Source of the DNA: CAMPKL01 sp963805925 | GTDB lineage: Bacteria; Acidobacteriota; Terriglobia; Bryobacterales; UBA6623 | Direction: 5' to 3' | DNA: 64,000 nucleotides | Assembly (NCBI GenBank): GCA_963805925.1 | Contig: CAWDWB010000010.1 | Span: forward strand, 446,002-510,001 | The notes under the pieces: generated by a model | Databases searched by the model: none | What the model saw: only the letters and a program-made list of their open reading frames with translations | What the model was told of the DNA's origin: nothing | Shown: positions 17,810 through 26,337 of the stretch, in pieces | How positions within the stretch are numbered: the stretch's first letter is position 1 | Layout of the letters: every line of letters starts with the position of its first letter | Made by a program: the position numbers and the translations under genes

Positions 17810-18452
17810 CGACACGCTCTACCCCGAGCGCGATTACGTCCGCAGCGGGTTCGCAGCAGTCGGCGCACTCGCTCACGAACGTCTTGGTATTCAAGGGTTC
17901 GGCGACGCCTGCTGGCAGAGCTTCCTCAACGGCGATCGCGGGCGCATCTTCGACGAGGTCCTGCAGTCGCAATACGGCTTTGTGGACGCCGACCTCGTCC
18001 GCGAACTGGTCCGCGTTTATCGCTCACACAAACCGCTGATCGAGCTGCATCCCGACGCGCTCCGCTTTCTCGACCGAGCCCGTAGCCTTGCTCTGCCCCT
18101 GGCCCTGATCACCGACGGCCCCCAAGAATCCCAGCGAGCCAAGATCGACGCCCTGGAGCTTGAGGACACGTTCTCGACCATCGTCGTCACTGCGGAACTC
18201 GGCGCCGGCAAATCAAAACCGCACCCCGAGGCGTTTGAGATAGTGCAACATGCCGTCGGCCCCGACCGACGATTCGTCTACATCGCCGACAATCCCAGCA
18301 AGGATTTCCTGACACCCAACCGCCTCGGGTGGACATCCATCCGCATCCGAAGACCAGGCGGCCTTTACAGCGGCGAGACCGAACCAACGCCTGAGCATGC
18401 GCCCCAGCACACCGTCAGGTCGCTCGAGGAAGTTTGGCAATTCCGCAAATAG
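17775..18452 (+). CDS. HAD-superfamily hydrolase
   Basis: 225-residue phosphatase-like protein. Motif I is YVFDLDDTLYP (nucleophile and acid Asp), motif II is LALITDGPQESQR, motif III is GKSKPHPEAF (Lys) and motif IV is YIADNPSKDFLTPNRLG. The C1-type helical cap lies between motifs I and II. The ATG at 17775 is chosen because it gives the family N-terminus; it lies inside the 3' end of the ATP-grasp gene, so the two are likely translationally coupled. The substrate is probably a small phosphorylated precursor of the same pathway. Confidence 0.88.
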   Translation: MPQTTCYVFDLDDTLYPERDYVRSGFAAVGALAHERLGIQGFGDACWQSFLNGDRGRIFDEVLQSQYGFVDADLVRELVRVYRSHKPLIELHPDALRFLDRARSLALPLALITDGPQESQRAKIDALELEDTFSTIVVTAELGAGKSKPHPEAFEIVQHAVGPDRRFVYIADNPSKDFLTPNRLGWTSIRIRRPGGLYSGETEPTPEHAPQHTVRSLEEVWQFRK

Positions 18453-18456
18453 TAAA

Positions 18457-18476
18457 GCCCCGCCGTTAGGCGGGGC
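18457..18476. terminator. Bidirectional hairpin terminator between the two halves of the polysaccharide locus
   Basis: Perfect 8-bp GC-rich stem (GCCCCGCC / GGCGGGGC) with the 4-base loop GTTA, 4 bases after the HAD stop and 30 bases from the stop of the convergent FecR-like gene. On the minus strand it is followed by TTTACT, on the plus strand by no T-run, so termination is probably better for minus-strand transcripts. Confidence 0.7.
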
Positions 18477-18505
18477 CTGACATCCAACTGAACGGCTCGC
18501 GTCGA

Positions 18506-19168
18506 CTATTTCGGGCTCACCGAATCGCCGTTGGCTACGACGCCGGCCGTTGCTGCGGCTGCGCCTGCTGTCCCGATCAGCGCCCACTGGGTCGGCGACA
18601 ACTTGCCGAAACGCCATTTGCCTTTCGTCGCGGCGCGTTGAGCGCCGCGGCTCTGGTTGCCCTTTGTGCTTTTGTCCGTGGATTTATGCGTACCCTGCGG
18701 CGCTGCTGCCGCCATCGCAAATGAACCCGCCGGCACCACCGTTCTGCGCCCGTCGCGGTCGCGAATCACGGCGTCTCCCCGATATGCGGCTACCAACACC
18801 CGGCCGTCAGTCTCGGATACGACAAACCACGAGTCATGGCTCGCGCCGTCGGGCGAAATCGCCGTATCGCCTAGAACAACGTCGGTGCCGGACGAGCCTA
18901 CCGCGCCGCTATGTAGATCCAGAGAGTCCCCGCGCAGCGTGACCGTGCTTTCAGGCCTGATCTCCACTCGGTGCATTCCCGTCCCCAGCAGGGCCATCCC
19001 GCCGGTACCGGTTTGGATGCGGTCGCCGGCGTAGACGCTTGAGCCGCTCGGCAACGCAACCTGGTTCGTCCAAACTTTGCCGGAGACCGTCAGACCGCCG
19101 AGAGAGTCGGCGAACAAGGGGCTGCCCGATAGGGCGATAACTAGTAGTAGACAGAATCGTGTTCGCAT
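18506..19168 (-). CDS. Secreted FecR-like protein
   Basis: Starts at ATG 19168 after a GGAAGGAAG ribosome site, with a signal peptide (FCLLLVIALSGSPLFA). The mature part has the single FecR-like beta fold: SGKVWTNQVALPSGSSVYAG, DRIQTGTGGMALL, then VEIRPESTVTLRGDSLDL and VLVAAYRGDAVI. The C-terminal region is basic and low-complexity (STDKSTKGNQSRG) and ends in an Ala/Gly-rich hydrophobic helix (ALIGTAGAAAATAGVVA) that could anchor it. No sigma factor is nearby, so it is unlikely to be a classical iron-signalling FecR. It is the 3'-most gene of the minus half of the locus. Confidence 0.75.
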   Translation of the reverse strand: MRTRFCLLLVIALSGSPLFADSLGGLTVSGKVWTNQVALPSGSSVYAGDRIQTGTGGMALLGTGMHRVEIRPESTVTLRGDSLDLHSGAVGSSGTDVVLGDTAISPDGASHDSWFVVSETDGRVLVAAYRGDAVIRDRDGRRTVVPAGSFAMAAAAPQGTHKSTDKSTKGNQSRGAQRAATKGKWRFGKLSPTQWALIGTAGAAAATAGVVANGDSVSPK

Positions 19169-19245
19169 GGATCTTCTTCCTTCCTCGCAACCGACTCCGC
19201 ATAGGGAGCCCGTCACTGTTCACATCGACCTCCCTGCGGAAAACC

Positions 19246-20396
19246 TTAAGGATGAGCGACGGCAACACCGTGCACCGCGGCCGCGGCAATCTTGGCGATG
19301 ATCTTTGCATCCGCCTCCGACACGCCTCGGTGTATCGGCAGACAAACCACCTCGCGGCTTGCTCGAATCGTCTGGGTCAGCGGCTCTCGTTGCGGGTCAT
19401 AAAACTCGCGGTAGAGTTGCTGTTCGTGCAGCGGCGGATCGAAATACCTGCGCGTCTCCACGCCCGCCGCGTCCAGGGCCGCTTCGATGGACTCCCTCGC
19501 AAAGCCCTGGTCAGTTCGTATGAATAGAGCGAAGTCCTTGCGCCCGCTCGTAGCATTGCGCGGGATTGTTTGCAGACGAATCCCCTCGACCGCCGACAGT
19601 TCCTGTTCATAGATCAGCGCGAGACGCCGCCGACGCTCGAGCGATGCCGGCAACGAAGTCAGCCCCTCACGGCACAACGCCGCTTGAAACTCCGTCATGC
19701 GTGCATTCAGACCCAAAACTTCGCAGTCATACGTGGCGCCCTTGCCGTAATTTCGCGCCTTGCGCAGTTCGGTCGCTAGTGCAGCATGGCGAGTGGCGAT
19801 CAGTCCACCCTCGCCTGCCGTCAGCTGTTTGGTCGGCGACAAGCTATACACCGTCGCATCGCCCCAGGCGGCAACTGTCTTACCGTCCACTGTTGCGCCT
19901 AGTGCGTGGGCGCCGTCGAAGATTAGCGGCACGCCGCGGCTTTGGGCCAACTCTTCCAACTCCGCGACCGGCGCGGGACAACCAAACAGATGCACGCCCA
20001 AAATTGCGCCAGTCTCGGACCCGATCGATCGAGAGACGCTCTGGGGATCGACCTGGACCGTCTCCGCATCAATGTCCGCGAAGCGTGGCTTCAATCCGTT
20101 CCACAACAGCCCATGCCCGGTGGCGAAGAAGGTAAAACTCGGCGTAATCACCTCTCCGCGCAGCTTCAAACACCTCTCCACCAGCATCAGTCCCGAGGTG
20201 CAGCTGGAGACCGCCACGCAGTGCGCGACGCCAAGCGCCTCGACCGCTTCGTGCTCCAACTGCTCGACTTCAGGCGCCGTTCGTGAAGCAGCCGCTCTCC
20301 AGCACGGCGCGAAGCCGGCTCAAGCGAGGCATCGATATCCGGCGTCTCCGGCTCGGCAATCGCGATTCGCCTTCCCAGGCGCGACGGTGTTGTCAT
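19246..20396 (-). pseudogene. DegT/DnrJ/EryC1/StrS sugar aminotransferase with two frameshifts near the N-terminus
   Basis: PLP-dependent aminotransferase of nucleotide-sugar biosynthesis. The intact main frame (19246-20259) contains CVAVSSCTSGLMLVERCL, VHLFGCPAPVAEL, the PLP aspartate in IFDGAHALGA and the PLP lysine in SLSPTKQLTAGEGG. The N-terminus is in two other frames: ATG 20396 opens with RRIAIAEPETPDIDASLE, then a second frame gives RLRAVLESGCFTNG, then the main frame continues PEVEQLEHEAVE. Removing one base near 20317 and one near 20275 restores a continuous, family-like protein of about 380 residues. Either a young pseudogene or two insertion errors. It lies 8 bases after the polymerase gene on the opposite reading order (downstream of it). 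Confidence 0.82.
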
Positions 20397-20404
20397 CGGC
20401 TCCC

Positions 20405-21817
20405 TCACAAATTTATCGACGGCCGCAAGCGCGGAGCAGCCTGAACTCTTTGGGACCGTGCCCTGGCCAGGCTGTCCCCCACAAACCGTGCGGCAAACGT
20501 CAGCGCCACGCCCCAAATCGCCGGCCGCACAAATACTCCGGCGCCATTGCGCGTAGCCCACAACAGCGGTCCCAGCACCATCCCTAAACAAGCCAACTGC
20601 GTCGGACGCTGCAGATCCACGCGGTCCACTCGCGCCAGTCCGTAACCAAGCAGCCAAAACGCCATTGCCACGCCCCATGGACCGAGGTTCATGTACGGCT
20701 CAGCCACCGCCGAGAAGCCCAAGCCGCCGAAATTCTGGTAGTTCCACGGCGCCGCCAGACGCGACACCCAATGGCTCGGCGGCAATTCCTCGACTGGCAC
20801 ATAGACTTCCCCTAGCCAGTGCACCGAAAGATTCGGAACAACCTGTTCGAGCGCCTGCCAATACGTGCGGCCCCACCGGTACGGCTCATTCTCCATCAGG
20901 TCGATCGTGTGCACCAACGGCCGCAAACTCCCGCCCATTTCTTGGATCGCTTCCAGCGGCGCCAACGACAATTCGCTCGCCGCCAGCGTACGTTCCGATA
21001 ACTTCGTGTCCCGCAACTGCCGCGATATCGGGATGGCGATCAAAACTGCCGTCAATCCGCCCACGAAGGCCCACCGAGGAAGCCGCAAGCCGCGCTTCGT
21101 GAGGATCACCAAGCCCGCCGCCGCGGGCGTCAGCGCGAAACCGCGGTATCCCAAAACGAAAATCATTCCCGCCCACGCTGCGCCTGCCCAGGCCACCGTA
21201 TTAAGGCGCTCTCGCGGCGCCGCGGCCAGAGCCAAATAGAAGCCCATTGGCGTCAGCTGCAAGCTGGTCACGAAAAACCGCGGATCGTACGTTCGCGCCA
21301 ATCGGTACGTTTCGAAGTAGGTCGCTTCCGCAAAACGGCTGAAACCCAACTCGTGGATACCCCACAGCAGTGCGGCGCCTCCGGCCGTAATCGCTGCCAA
21401 CCCGCAATAGAACAACGCCTGGTTGTGCCACGAGTCGTTCTCTCGGTGGGTTGGCGTTCGCCTTCCCCGCGCGGCGCCAGACGCGGCGCCCCACACGAAG
21501 CAGCCGAAAGCCAGCAGCAACAGTAGTAACGCCGATTGCACCGAGCCGCTGCGCACCCACGCCGGAATCGGCCCCACGGCGATGCCTACCGCGATCGGCA
21601 GCACCAGACCCAAGTGAAAAACCGCCAGGATGTTGAGGTAGACCGCCGCCGGAGACAGGGCCCTCAGGTGCAGCGGTCCCAGCAGCACCCAGTTGCAAAA
21701 CAGCAAGCAGAGCCCCGCGCACAGGCTCGTCCAGCGGTCGTCCGCAAGCCAATACGCCGCAGCGGCAAGCAGGCCCGGGACAAGCAGTACGCTCGCCAGC
21801 ACAAAACCCGATCCCAT
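20405..21817 (-). CDS. Wzy-like O-antigen/exopolysaccharide polymerase
   Basis: Polytopic membrane protein of about 470 residues with 10-12 hydrophobic segments and a large central loop, the build of O-antigen polymerase (Wzy) proteins that join lipid-linked repeat units in the periplasm. Weak primary conservation is normal for the family. The start is ATG 21817 (MGSGFVLASVLL), 7 bases after GGAAGG; a longer in-frame extension only reads through the upstream glycosyltransferase. The loop includes PLVHTIDLMENEPYRWGRTY and PWNYQNFGGLGFSAVAE, a layout seen in the Wzy-family polymerases of the O-ag_pol type. Specific linkage unknown. Confidence 0.8.
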   Translation of the reverse strand: MGSGFVLASVLLVPGLLAAAAYWLADDRWTSLCAGLCLLFCNWVLLGPLHLRALSPAAVYLNILAVFHLGLVLPIAVGIAVGPIPAWVRSGSVQSALLLLLLAFGCFVWGAASGAARGRRTPTHRENDSWHNQALFYCGLAAITAGGAALLWGIHELGFSRFAEATYFETYRLARTYDPRFFVTSLQLTPMGFYLALAAAPRERLNTVAWAGAAWAGMIFVLGYRGFALTPAAAGLVILTKRGLRLPRWAFVGGLTAVLIAIPISRQLRDTKLSERTLAASELSLAPLEAIQEMGGSLRPLVHTIDLMENEPYRWGRTYWQALEQVVPNLSVHWLGEVYVPVEELPPSHWVSRLAAPWNYQNFGGLGFSAVAEPYMNLGPWGVAMAFWLLGYGLARVDRVDLQRPTQLACLGMVLGPLLWATRNGAGVFVRPAIWGVALTFAARFVGDSLARARSQRVQAAPRLRPSINL

Positions 21818-21855
21818 CCGGCGTCCTTCCATGTATGGCGGATCGGCGGAACGGC

Positions 21856-22980
21856 CTAGGAACTGAAGGGTGCCCGGACAAGAGCTTCGGCCCCGCCGTT
21901 CGCCATGCGGATCGCACGCTCGTAGAATCCGACCAAACGCTCGGCAGACAACCTGCTGTCGAAGCCCGACAGCCTCATGCGCCGCGTAGCTTCCCTGCGT
22001 GGCATTCTTCCTCTGCGGACGGTGGTCAGCATGCGCACAGCCCAGGTATCCGTCCCCTGCGTAAGCGACAGCGTCTCGATCATCTCCGGCAGCACGAAGG
22101 CTTGGCCGCCAATGCGATCCGAGGTCAAACAAGGCAAGCCCGCCGCTTGCGCTTCGAGCAACGCGACCGGCAGTCCCTCATGCAGCGAGGGCATCGCAAA
22201 GGCATCAAATAGCCCCGTCAGCAGCGCCGGAATATCCGTACGGCGCCCCAGGAAATGAATCCCCTCGACGCCCCTCGCCTGTTCACGTAGTTCGCCTTCG
22301 AGCGGGCCTTCGCCGGCAATTGCCAAATGGAATCGCGGCTCCCGCGCAGCAGCCTTGGCGAAGGACTCCAACAAGAACGCCTGGTTCTTCTGCCCCGTCA
22401 AGCGCCCAACGTGGCCTACGACCAACGCGTCGGCCGGAATCCCGAAATCCGCACGCCGCAGCAGCTTGCGCGGTTCCAAGAACGGCTGCAAGTCAACGCC
22501 ATAAGGCAACCAATCCGCCGGACAGCCTAGAAACTCTTGCGCATCCGCCGAGCAGGCCAAAGCATGCGTCGCGCAATGGCTGAGGCCTACACGCATCACG
22601 GCGCGATATGCTCGTCGCGCCAAGCCATCGCCGCGTCCGTCATGCGAATTGTGCGCGTGAACGATTCTCACCGGCGTTCCCGCCGCCTGCGCCACAGCAG
22701 CGACGAAGCCACTGAACAGCAGCACATGCGAGTGAACGACCGCGTAATCCCCGCCGCGAATCAACCGGAGCAACGGTCCTGGCCGCCGGGAGCAATGATG
22801 AATCACGACGCCTAACCGCCGGAACTCGTCCGCCAGGTGACCCTCGCGGTCATCGAGCAAGCAAAACTCCGGCGCCCAACCACGCTCGATCATCGTCGGC
22901 AGCACCGAGGCTAGCCAAGTCTCTGCGCCCCCCGTATGCAGCCCACCGACCACATGCAACACCCGCCGCGTCGTTTTCAT
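21856..22980 (-). CDS. GT4-family glycosyltransferase
   Basis: 374-residue GT-B glycosyltransferase. The N-terminal acceptor side starts VLHVVGGLHTGGAETWLAS, and the C-terminal donor side has VVGHVGRLTGQKNQAFLLES, LAIAGEGPLEGELR and the retaining E-x7-E motif in HEGLPVALLEAQAAGLPCL. It would add a sugar from a nucleotide donor to the lipid-linked oligosaccharide on the cytoplasmic face. It precedes the polymerase by 38 bases on the same strand. Confidence 0.9.
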   Translation of the reverse strand: MKTTRRVLHVVGGLHTGGAETWLASVLPTMIERGWAPEFCLLDDREGHLADEFRRLGVVIHHCSRRPGPLLRLIRGGDYAVVHSHVLLFSGFVAAVAQAAGTPVRIVHAHNSHDGRGDGLARRAYRAVMRVGLSHCATHALACSADAQEFLGCPADWLPYGVDLQPFLEPRKLLRRADFGIPADALVVGHVGRLTGQKNQAFLLESFAKAAAREPRFHLAIAGEGPLEGELREQARGVEGIHFLGRRTDIPALLTGLFDAFAMPSLHEGLPVALLEAQAAGLPCLTSDRIGGQAFVLPEMIETLSLTQGTDTWAVRMLTTVRRGRMPRREATRRMRLSGFDSRLSAERLVGFYERAIRMANGGAEALVRAPFSS

Positions 22981-23083
22981 CCAAAGGCACTATCGCCCTC
23001 CAGATGCCTCAACTTCACAAGCGATCTGAGCCGCCAAACTTTAGCTGGCGGTCTCCCGCACTGTTGTCCGTTGGCTCTACTGC

Positions 23084-24574
23084 CTACTTCAAATACAACT
23101 CATCAAACAGCCCTACGTCCGCATACTCTTCAAACCAGTCCGCCAGCTTCTCGTAGTGCTCTTCCCGGGTCGCGGAACTCTCCACCGTCTTCGCCGGACG
23201 CGAGCGCCGCTGCAAGACCTCATCCAGCAACTCGGCCACAACCGCCGCGTTCTTCAAGCTCCCCTCAAAGATCGTTCCCACAATTCCGCGCTGCCGGAAG
23301 CCCTCCGGCTGCCCTCCAATCGTCGCGAACGGCGACGGACCCGCCGCCAAACTCTCGATCGGCGCCCGAGGGACCGACACCTGGAACTCGATGTCCTTGT
23401 CCGCCAACGTCGCCGTCATCTCCTCCATGCCCCTTTCCGGCAGAATATCGGTCTGCATCGGCAGCAGCCCCAGCCCCGGCACGCGTATTCGCTCCGGCGT
23501 GCTCGAACTCGAATCGGACACAAATCGTCCCAGCATGTGGCAACCGCCGCCCAAACCCCAAATGGCCGTGCCTTCCTTGCGTCTATCCAGCACCCAGCGG
23601 TCGAGCCCTATGCGCTTCATCCACAGCAGGTCGCCCAAGGTCGATGACGTCGGCGGAATGATCACCACGTCCGGATCGTAGCGCGTCGGCTCACTGACGT
23701 ACTCGGCCTCGCCCAACAGCGCGAATTCGCCGTCGCTTGACCGCCCCGGCAAATCCAAGATCACCACGCGCAACTCGTCCCGCGAGATCGTCGCAGCCCC
23801 TGTCTCGGCGCCGTTCCCTAAGCGAATCGTTCTGGAGTGAGGCAGCACCCCAAGACAGGGCCGCTCGCCCCGCTCTTCGATGATCTCAAGGCCTGCATAA
23901 AAACTTTCAGGATTACCATAGAAATCATTCACCACAACCGCCTTAACCAGTCCTTGCTGCTCCTGAGGCAACATCCCAATCGTTCCCACCAACGAGGCAA
24001 ACACTCCGCCGCGTTCGGCATTGGCGGTCAGCAGTACTCGGCTCTCCAGGCGCTCCGCCAGCACCAGATTCGCCAGCGATGAGGCTGGCTGATCCAGTTC
24101 CAACGCTCCCCCCATTCCATCGATCACGACCAAGTCCGCCTGCGCCGACAGCCTCTCGTAGGCCGCCGCGATCTGCTCGCTCATGACCTCTAAGATGGGC
24201 GAGAACTCCGAACCCTCGATCTTCCGCCACGGTTTGCCGCCCAACAGCACGTCATAGCCGCCGCCAGGGGCCGGGACACAGCGCAGCGGATTCATGTCGG
24301 TGCTCACGGAAACCCCGCACGCCTCGGCCTGCCGCGCCTGCTCCAAGGCGATAGACCCGCCTGAGCCGCAGCGCACAGCCTCCGTCGAGAAGCTCAATGC
24401 CTGGAACGGAGCCACCTTCATGCCGCGCCGGTGCAGATGCCGGCAGATCGCCGTACTGATCCAAGTCTTGCCGCAGCGCGCGCTTGTGCCGGCCACCATC
24501 ACGGATGGGGGCCTGCGTCCCAGGCTGCGGCGCGTCTTGCGCCAAAGCGAGCCAAACAGGGTTTGTTGCTTCAT
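23084..24574 (-). CDS. CobQ-like protein with a degenerate glutamine amidotransferase domain
   Basis: 496 residues resembling cobyric acid synthase. N-terminal P-loop GTSARCGKT (residues 29-37), then GMKVAPFQALSFS, EQARQAEACGVSVSTDMNPL, LVVIDGMGGALEL and ANAERGGVFASLVGTIGML, all close to CobQ signatures. In the C-terminal amidotransferase half the usual GICGGYQMLG reads GLGGGCHMLG (340-349), so the nucleophile Cys is Gly, and the usual GTYLHG reads GTIFEG, so the catalytic His is Glu. Glutaminase activity is therefore doubtful. No other cobalamin gene is nearby; it lies 103 bases upstream of the polysaccharide glycosyltransferase on the same strand. A role in glycan modification is inference. 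Confidence 0.8.
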   Translation of the reverse strand: MKQQTLFGSLWRKTRRSLGRRPPSVMVAGTSARCGKTWISTAICRHLHRRGMKVAPFQALSFSTEAVRCGSGGSIALEQARQAEACGVSVSTDMNPLRCVPAPGGGYDVLLGGKPWRKIEGSEFSPILEVMSEQIAAAYERLSAQADLVVIDGMGGALELDQPASSLANLVLAERLESRVLLTANAERGGVFASLVGTIGMLPQEQQGLVKAVVVNDFYGNPESFYAGLEIIEERGERPCLGVLPHSRTIRLGNGAETGAATISRDELRVVILDLPGRSSDGEFALLGEAEYVSEPTRYDPDVVIIPPTSSTLGDLLWMKRIGLDRWVLDRRKEGTAIWGLGGGCHMLGRFVSDSSSSTPERIRVPGLGLLPMQTDILPERGMEEMTATLADKDIEFQVSVPRAPIESLAAGPSPFATIGGQPEGFRQRGIVGTIFEGSLKNAAVVAELLDEVLQRRSRPAKTVESSATREEHYEKLADWFEEYADVGLFDELYLK

Positions 24575-24809
24575 CGAATACCGTCAGGTGCGTGCAAGGA
24601 GCGAAGTTATCAGGCCGGCCGAAACCGGTCAAGGCGATGCGGGGTACTAGGGCAAAGAGCTAAGGAGTATTAAGCCGAACCCCTTGTGGAGAGCGTTTCC
24701 AAACGGGCCGACTCTAATGGCGTTATGGAAGCACCCACCCTGGTTCTCATGTCCAGCCTGCCCGCGGCGGCAATCTGCAAAGCACTATTGGCCCCGTTCC
24801 TGGCGCGGT

Positions 24810-25214
24810 TCACGAAGCCAAGTCCAGTACAGCGTTGAACTCGTCTTCGGTGACCGGCGAAACCGACAGCCGGCCCTGGCGGACGAGCTTCATGTTCTTC
24901 AGGCGCTTGTCGGCCTTCATCTGGGCCAGCGTCACCGGTTTCTTCAACGCCTTTAGCGGCTTCAGATCGACGACAGACCAGCGGTCATCGTCGGTGGTCG
25001 GATCTTGATACGCGGTCTTCACAACCTTGGCGATGCCCACAATCTCAAGCCCCTCATTCGAATGGTAGAAAAACGCCTGATCCCCTTTCGCCATGGCCCG
25101 CAAGTTGTTGCGCGCCTCGTAGTTGCGCACGCCGTCCCAGAACGTCCCCTTGTCCTTGACGAACTGTTCCCAGGAGTATTTGAAGGGTTCCGATTTGACC
25201 AACCAGTAGTTCAT
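24810..25214 (-). CDS. EVE-domain protein
   Basis: 134-residue single-domain protein starting MNYWLVKSEPFKYSWEQF, with WDGVRNYEARNNLRAMAKGDQ, FFYHSNEG and IVGIAKVVKTAYQDPT. These match the PUA-like EVE fold that reads modified bases in nucleic acids and is found alone or fused to nucleases. Here it is stand-alone, as in the common housekeeping-type members. Start ATG 25214; a longer upstream frame has no support. No restriction or defence genes adjoin. Confidence 0.92.
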   Translation of the reverse strand: MNYWLVKSEPFKYSWEQFVKDKGTFWDGVRNYEARNNLRAMAKGDQAFFYHSNEGLEIVGIAKVVKTAYQDPTTDDDRWSVVDLKPLKALKKPVTLAQMKADKRLKNMKLVRQGRLSVSPVTEDEFNAVLDLAS

Positions 25215-25289
25215 GCGTCCGACCAGTTTAACCGCGTTGCCGCGCGTTGCGGTGCTATCCTTCGCACGGGAGATTAAAACATAATCGCC

Positions 25290-26336
25290 ATGACACGTCG
25301 TCAATTTGCCGCACTCGCCGCAGCCGCCCCGGCTGCCATCCCTTCCCTGTTTGGGGCTCCCCGGACCTCGGTCGGCGTCGGCAGCGCGTCGTACCACTAT
25401 CGCGCGAGCATGGAGCGCCAGCGTGGCGAAACGCCCATCACCGACCCCGTGCGCTTCGCATCGTACTGCGCCGAACTCGGCGCGGGCGGCATCCAGGCTG
25501 CGCTGCCCAACGGCGACGGCGGCTATGCCCGCAAGGTTGGCGACATCCTGCGCAAGAACGGCATGTATTTCGAGGCCTCGGCGCAATTGCCCCGCAGCCA
25601 GTCGGACTTGGACTCCTTCCGCGACATGGTGCGCGCTGCCGACCAAGCCGGCGCCAGCGTGATCCGCACCGTGCTATTCGCGGGACGCCGCTATGAATCC
25701 TACACGGACATGCAGCATTTCCAAGAGGCCCGCCAGGCCGCCTGGAAGTCCGTCACTCTCGCCGAGCCGATCTTGCGTAAACGCAAGATGAAGATCGCCA
25801 TCGAGAACCACAAGGACCTGCGCAGCGAAGACTTGCTGCAACTAATCGACCGTATACAGAGCGAGTACGTCGGCGTCTGCGTCGATCTCGGCAACAACTA
25901 CGCGCTGATGGAAGACCCCGTCGACATCGCCCGGGCCTTCTCGAAGTTCGCCTACTCGTGCCACATTAAGGACCACATCCTGAAGTCTTACAGCAAGGGA
26001 TTCCTGCTCTTTGACGCCAGGCTCGGAACCGGCGTCATCAATCTGCGCCAAGCCGTATCGACGTTGCGCCAAGCGCAGCCGAACCTCAAGTTTTCGCTCG
26101 AGACGATGACCCGCGACGCTCTCGAAATTCCCTATCTCGAAGACAGCTACTGGGAAACCATGGGGACCGACATCCCCGGCCAGGACGTCGTACGCACCAT
26201 GAAGCTGGTTCAAGAGACCGAACCGAAAGATGAACTGCCGCGCATCAGCGATCTCTCGTCGGAAGAGCACATCAAGCTCGAAGACGACAACATTCGCGCC
26301 GGTCTAGCCTATGCCGCCGACACGCTCGGCCTCTAG
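25290..26336 (+). CDS. Tat-exported xylose-isomerase-like TIM barrel (sugar isomerase/epimerase family)
   Basis: 348 residues. The N-terminus MTRRQFAALAAAAPAAIPSL is a twin-arginine signal. The rest is an AP-endonuclease-2/xylose-isomerase-like TIM barrel: KMKIAIENHKDLRSEDL, YVGVCVDLGNNYAL and YSCHIKDHILKSY carry the Glu, Asp and His expected to bind a divalent metal, with a further Glu in KFSLETMTRDALE. The substrate is unknown; sugars or inositols are likely. The upstream region has no strong ribosome site. Confidence 0.85.
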   Translation: MTRRQFAALAAAAPAAIPSLFGAPRTSVGVGSASYHYRASMERQRGETPITDPVRFASYCAELGAGGIQAALPNGDGGYARKVGDILRKNGMYFEASAQLPRSQSDLDSFRDMVRAADQAGASVIRTVLFAGRRYESYTDMQHFQEARQAAWKSVTLAEPILRKRKMKIAIENHKDLRSEDLLQLIDRIQSEYVGVCVDLGNNYALMEDPVDIARAFSKFAYSCHIKDHILKSYSKGFLLFDARLGTGVINLRQAVSTLRQAQPNLKFSLETMTRDALEIPYLEDSYWETMGTDIPGQDVVRTMKLVQETEPKDELPRISDLSSEEHIKLEDDNIRAGLAYAADTLGL

Positions 26337-26337
26337 A

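Noticed and set aside
20260..20330. Programmed ribosomal frameshifting in the aminotransferase
   Set aside because: Two shifts in about 45 bases, no slippery heptamer or pseudoknot, and the same +1 pattern occurs in three unrelated genes, so error or decay is simpler.
21818..22132. N-terminal extension of the Wzy-like polymerase
   Set aside because: The extra 105 codons lie inside the upstream GT4 gene and are not membrane-like; ATG 21817 has a good ribosome site and begins the first helix.
24575..24809. Possible small genes between the CobQ-like and EVE genes
   Set aside because: Short frames here have no start context, domain or sensible composition.
24810..25214. EVE-domain gene as a marker of a defence island
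   Set aside because: No restriction, nuclease or other defence genes are nearby and the protein is the common stand-alone form.
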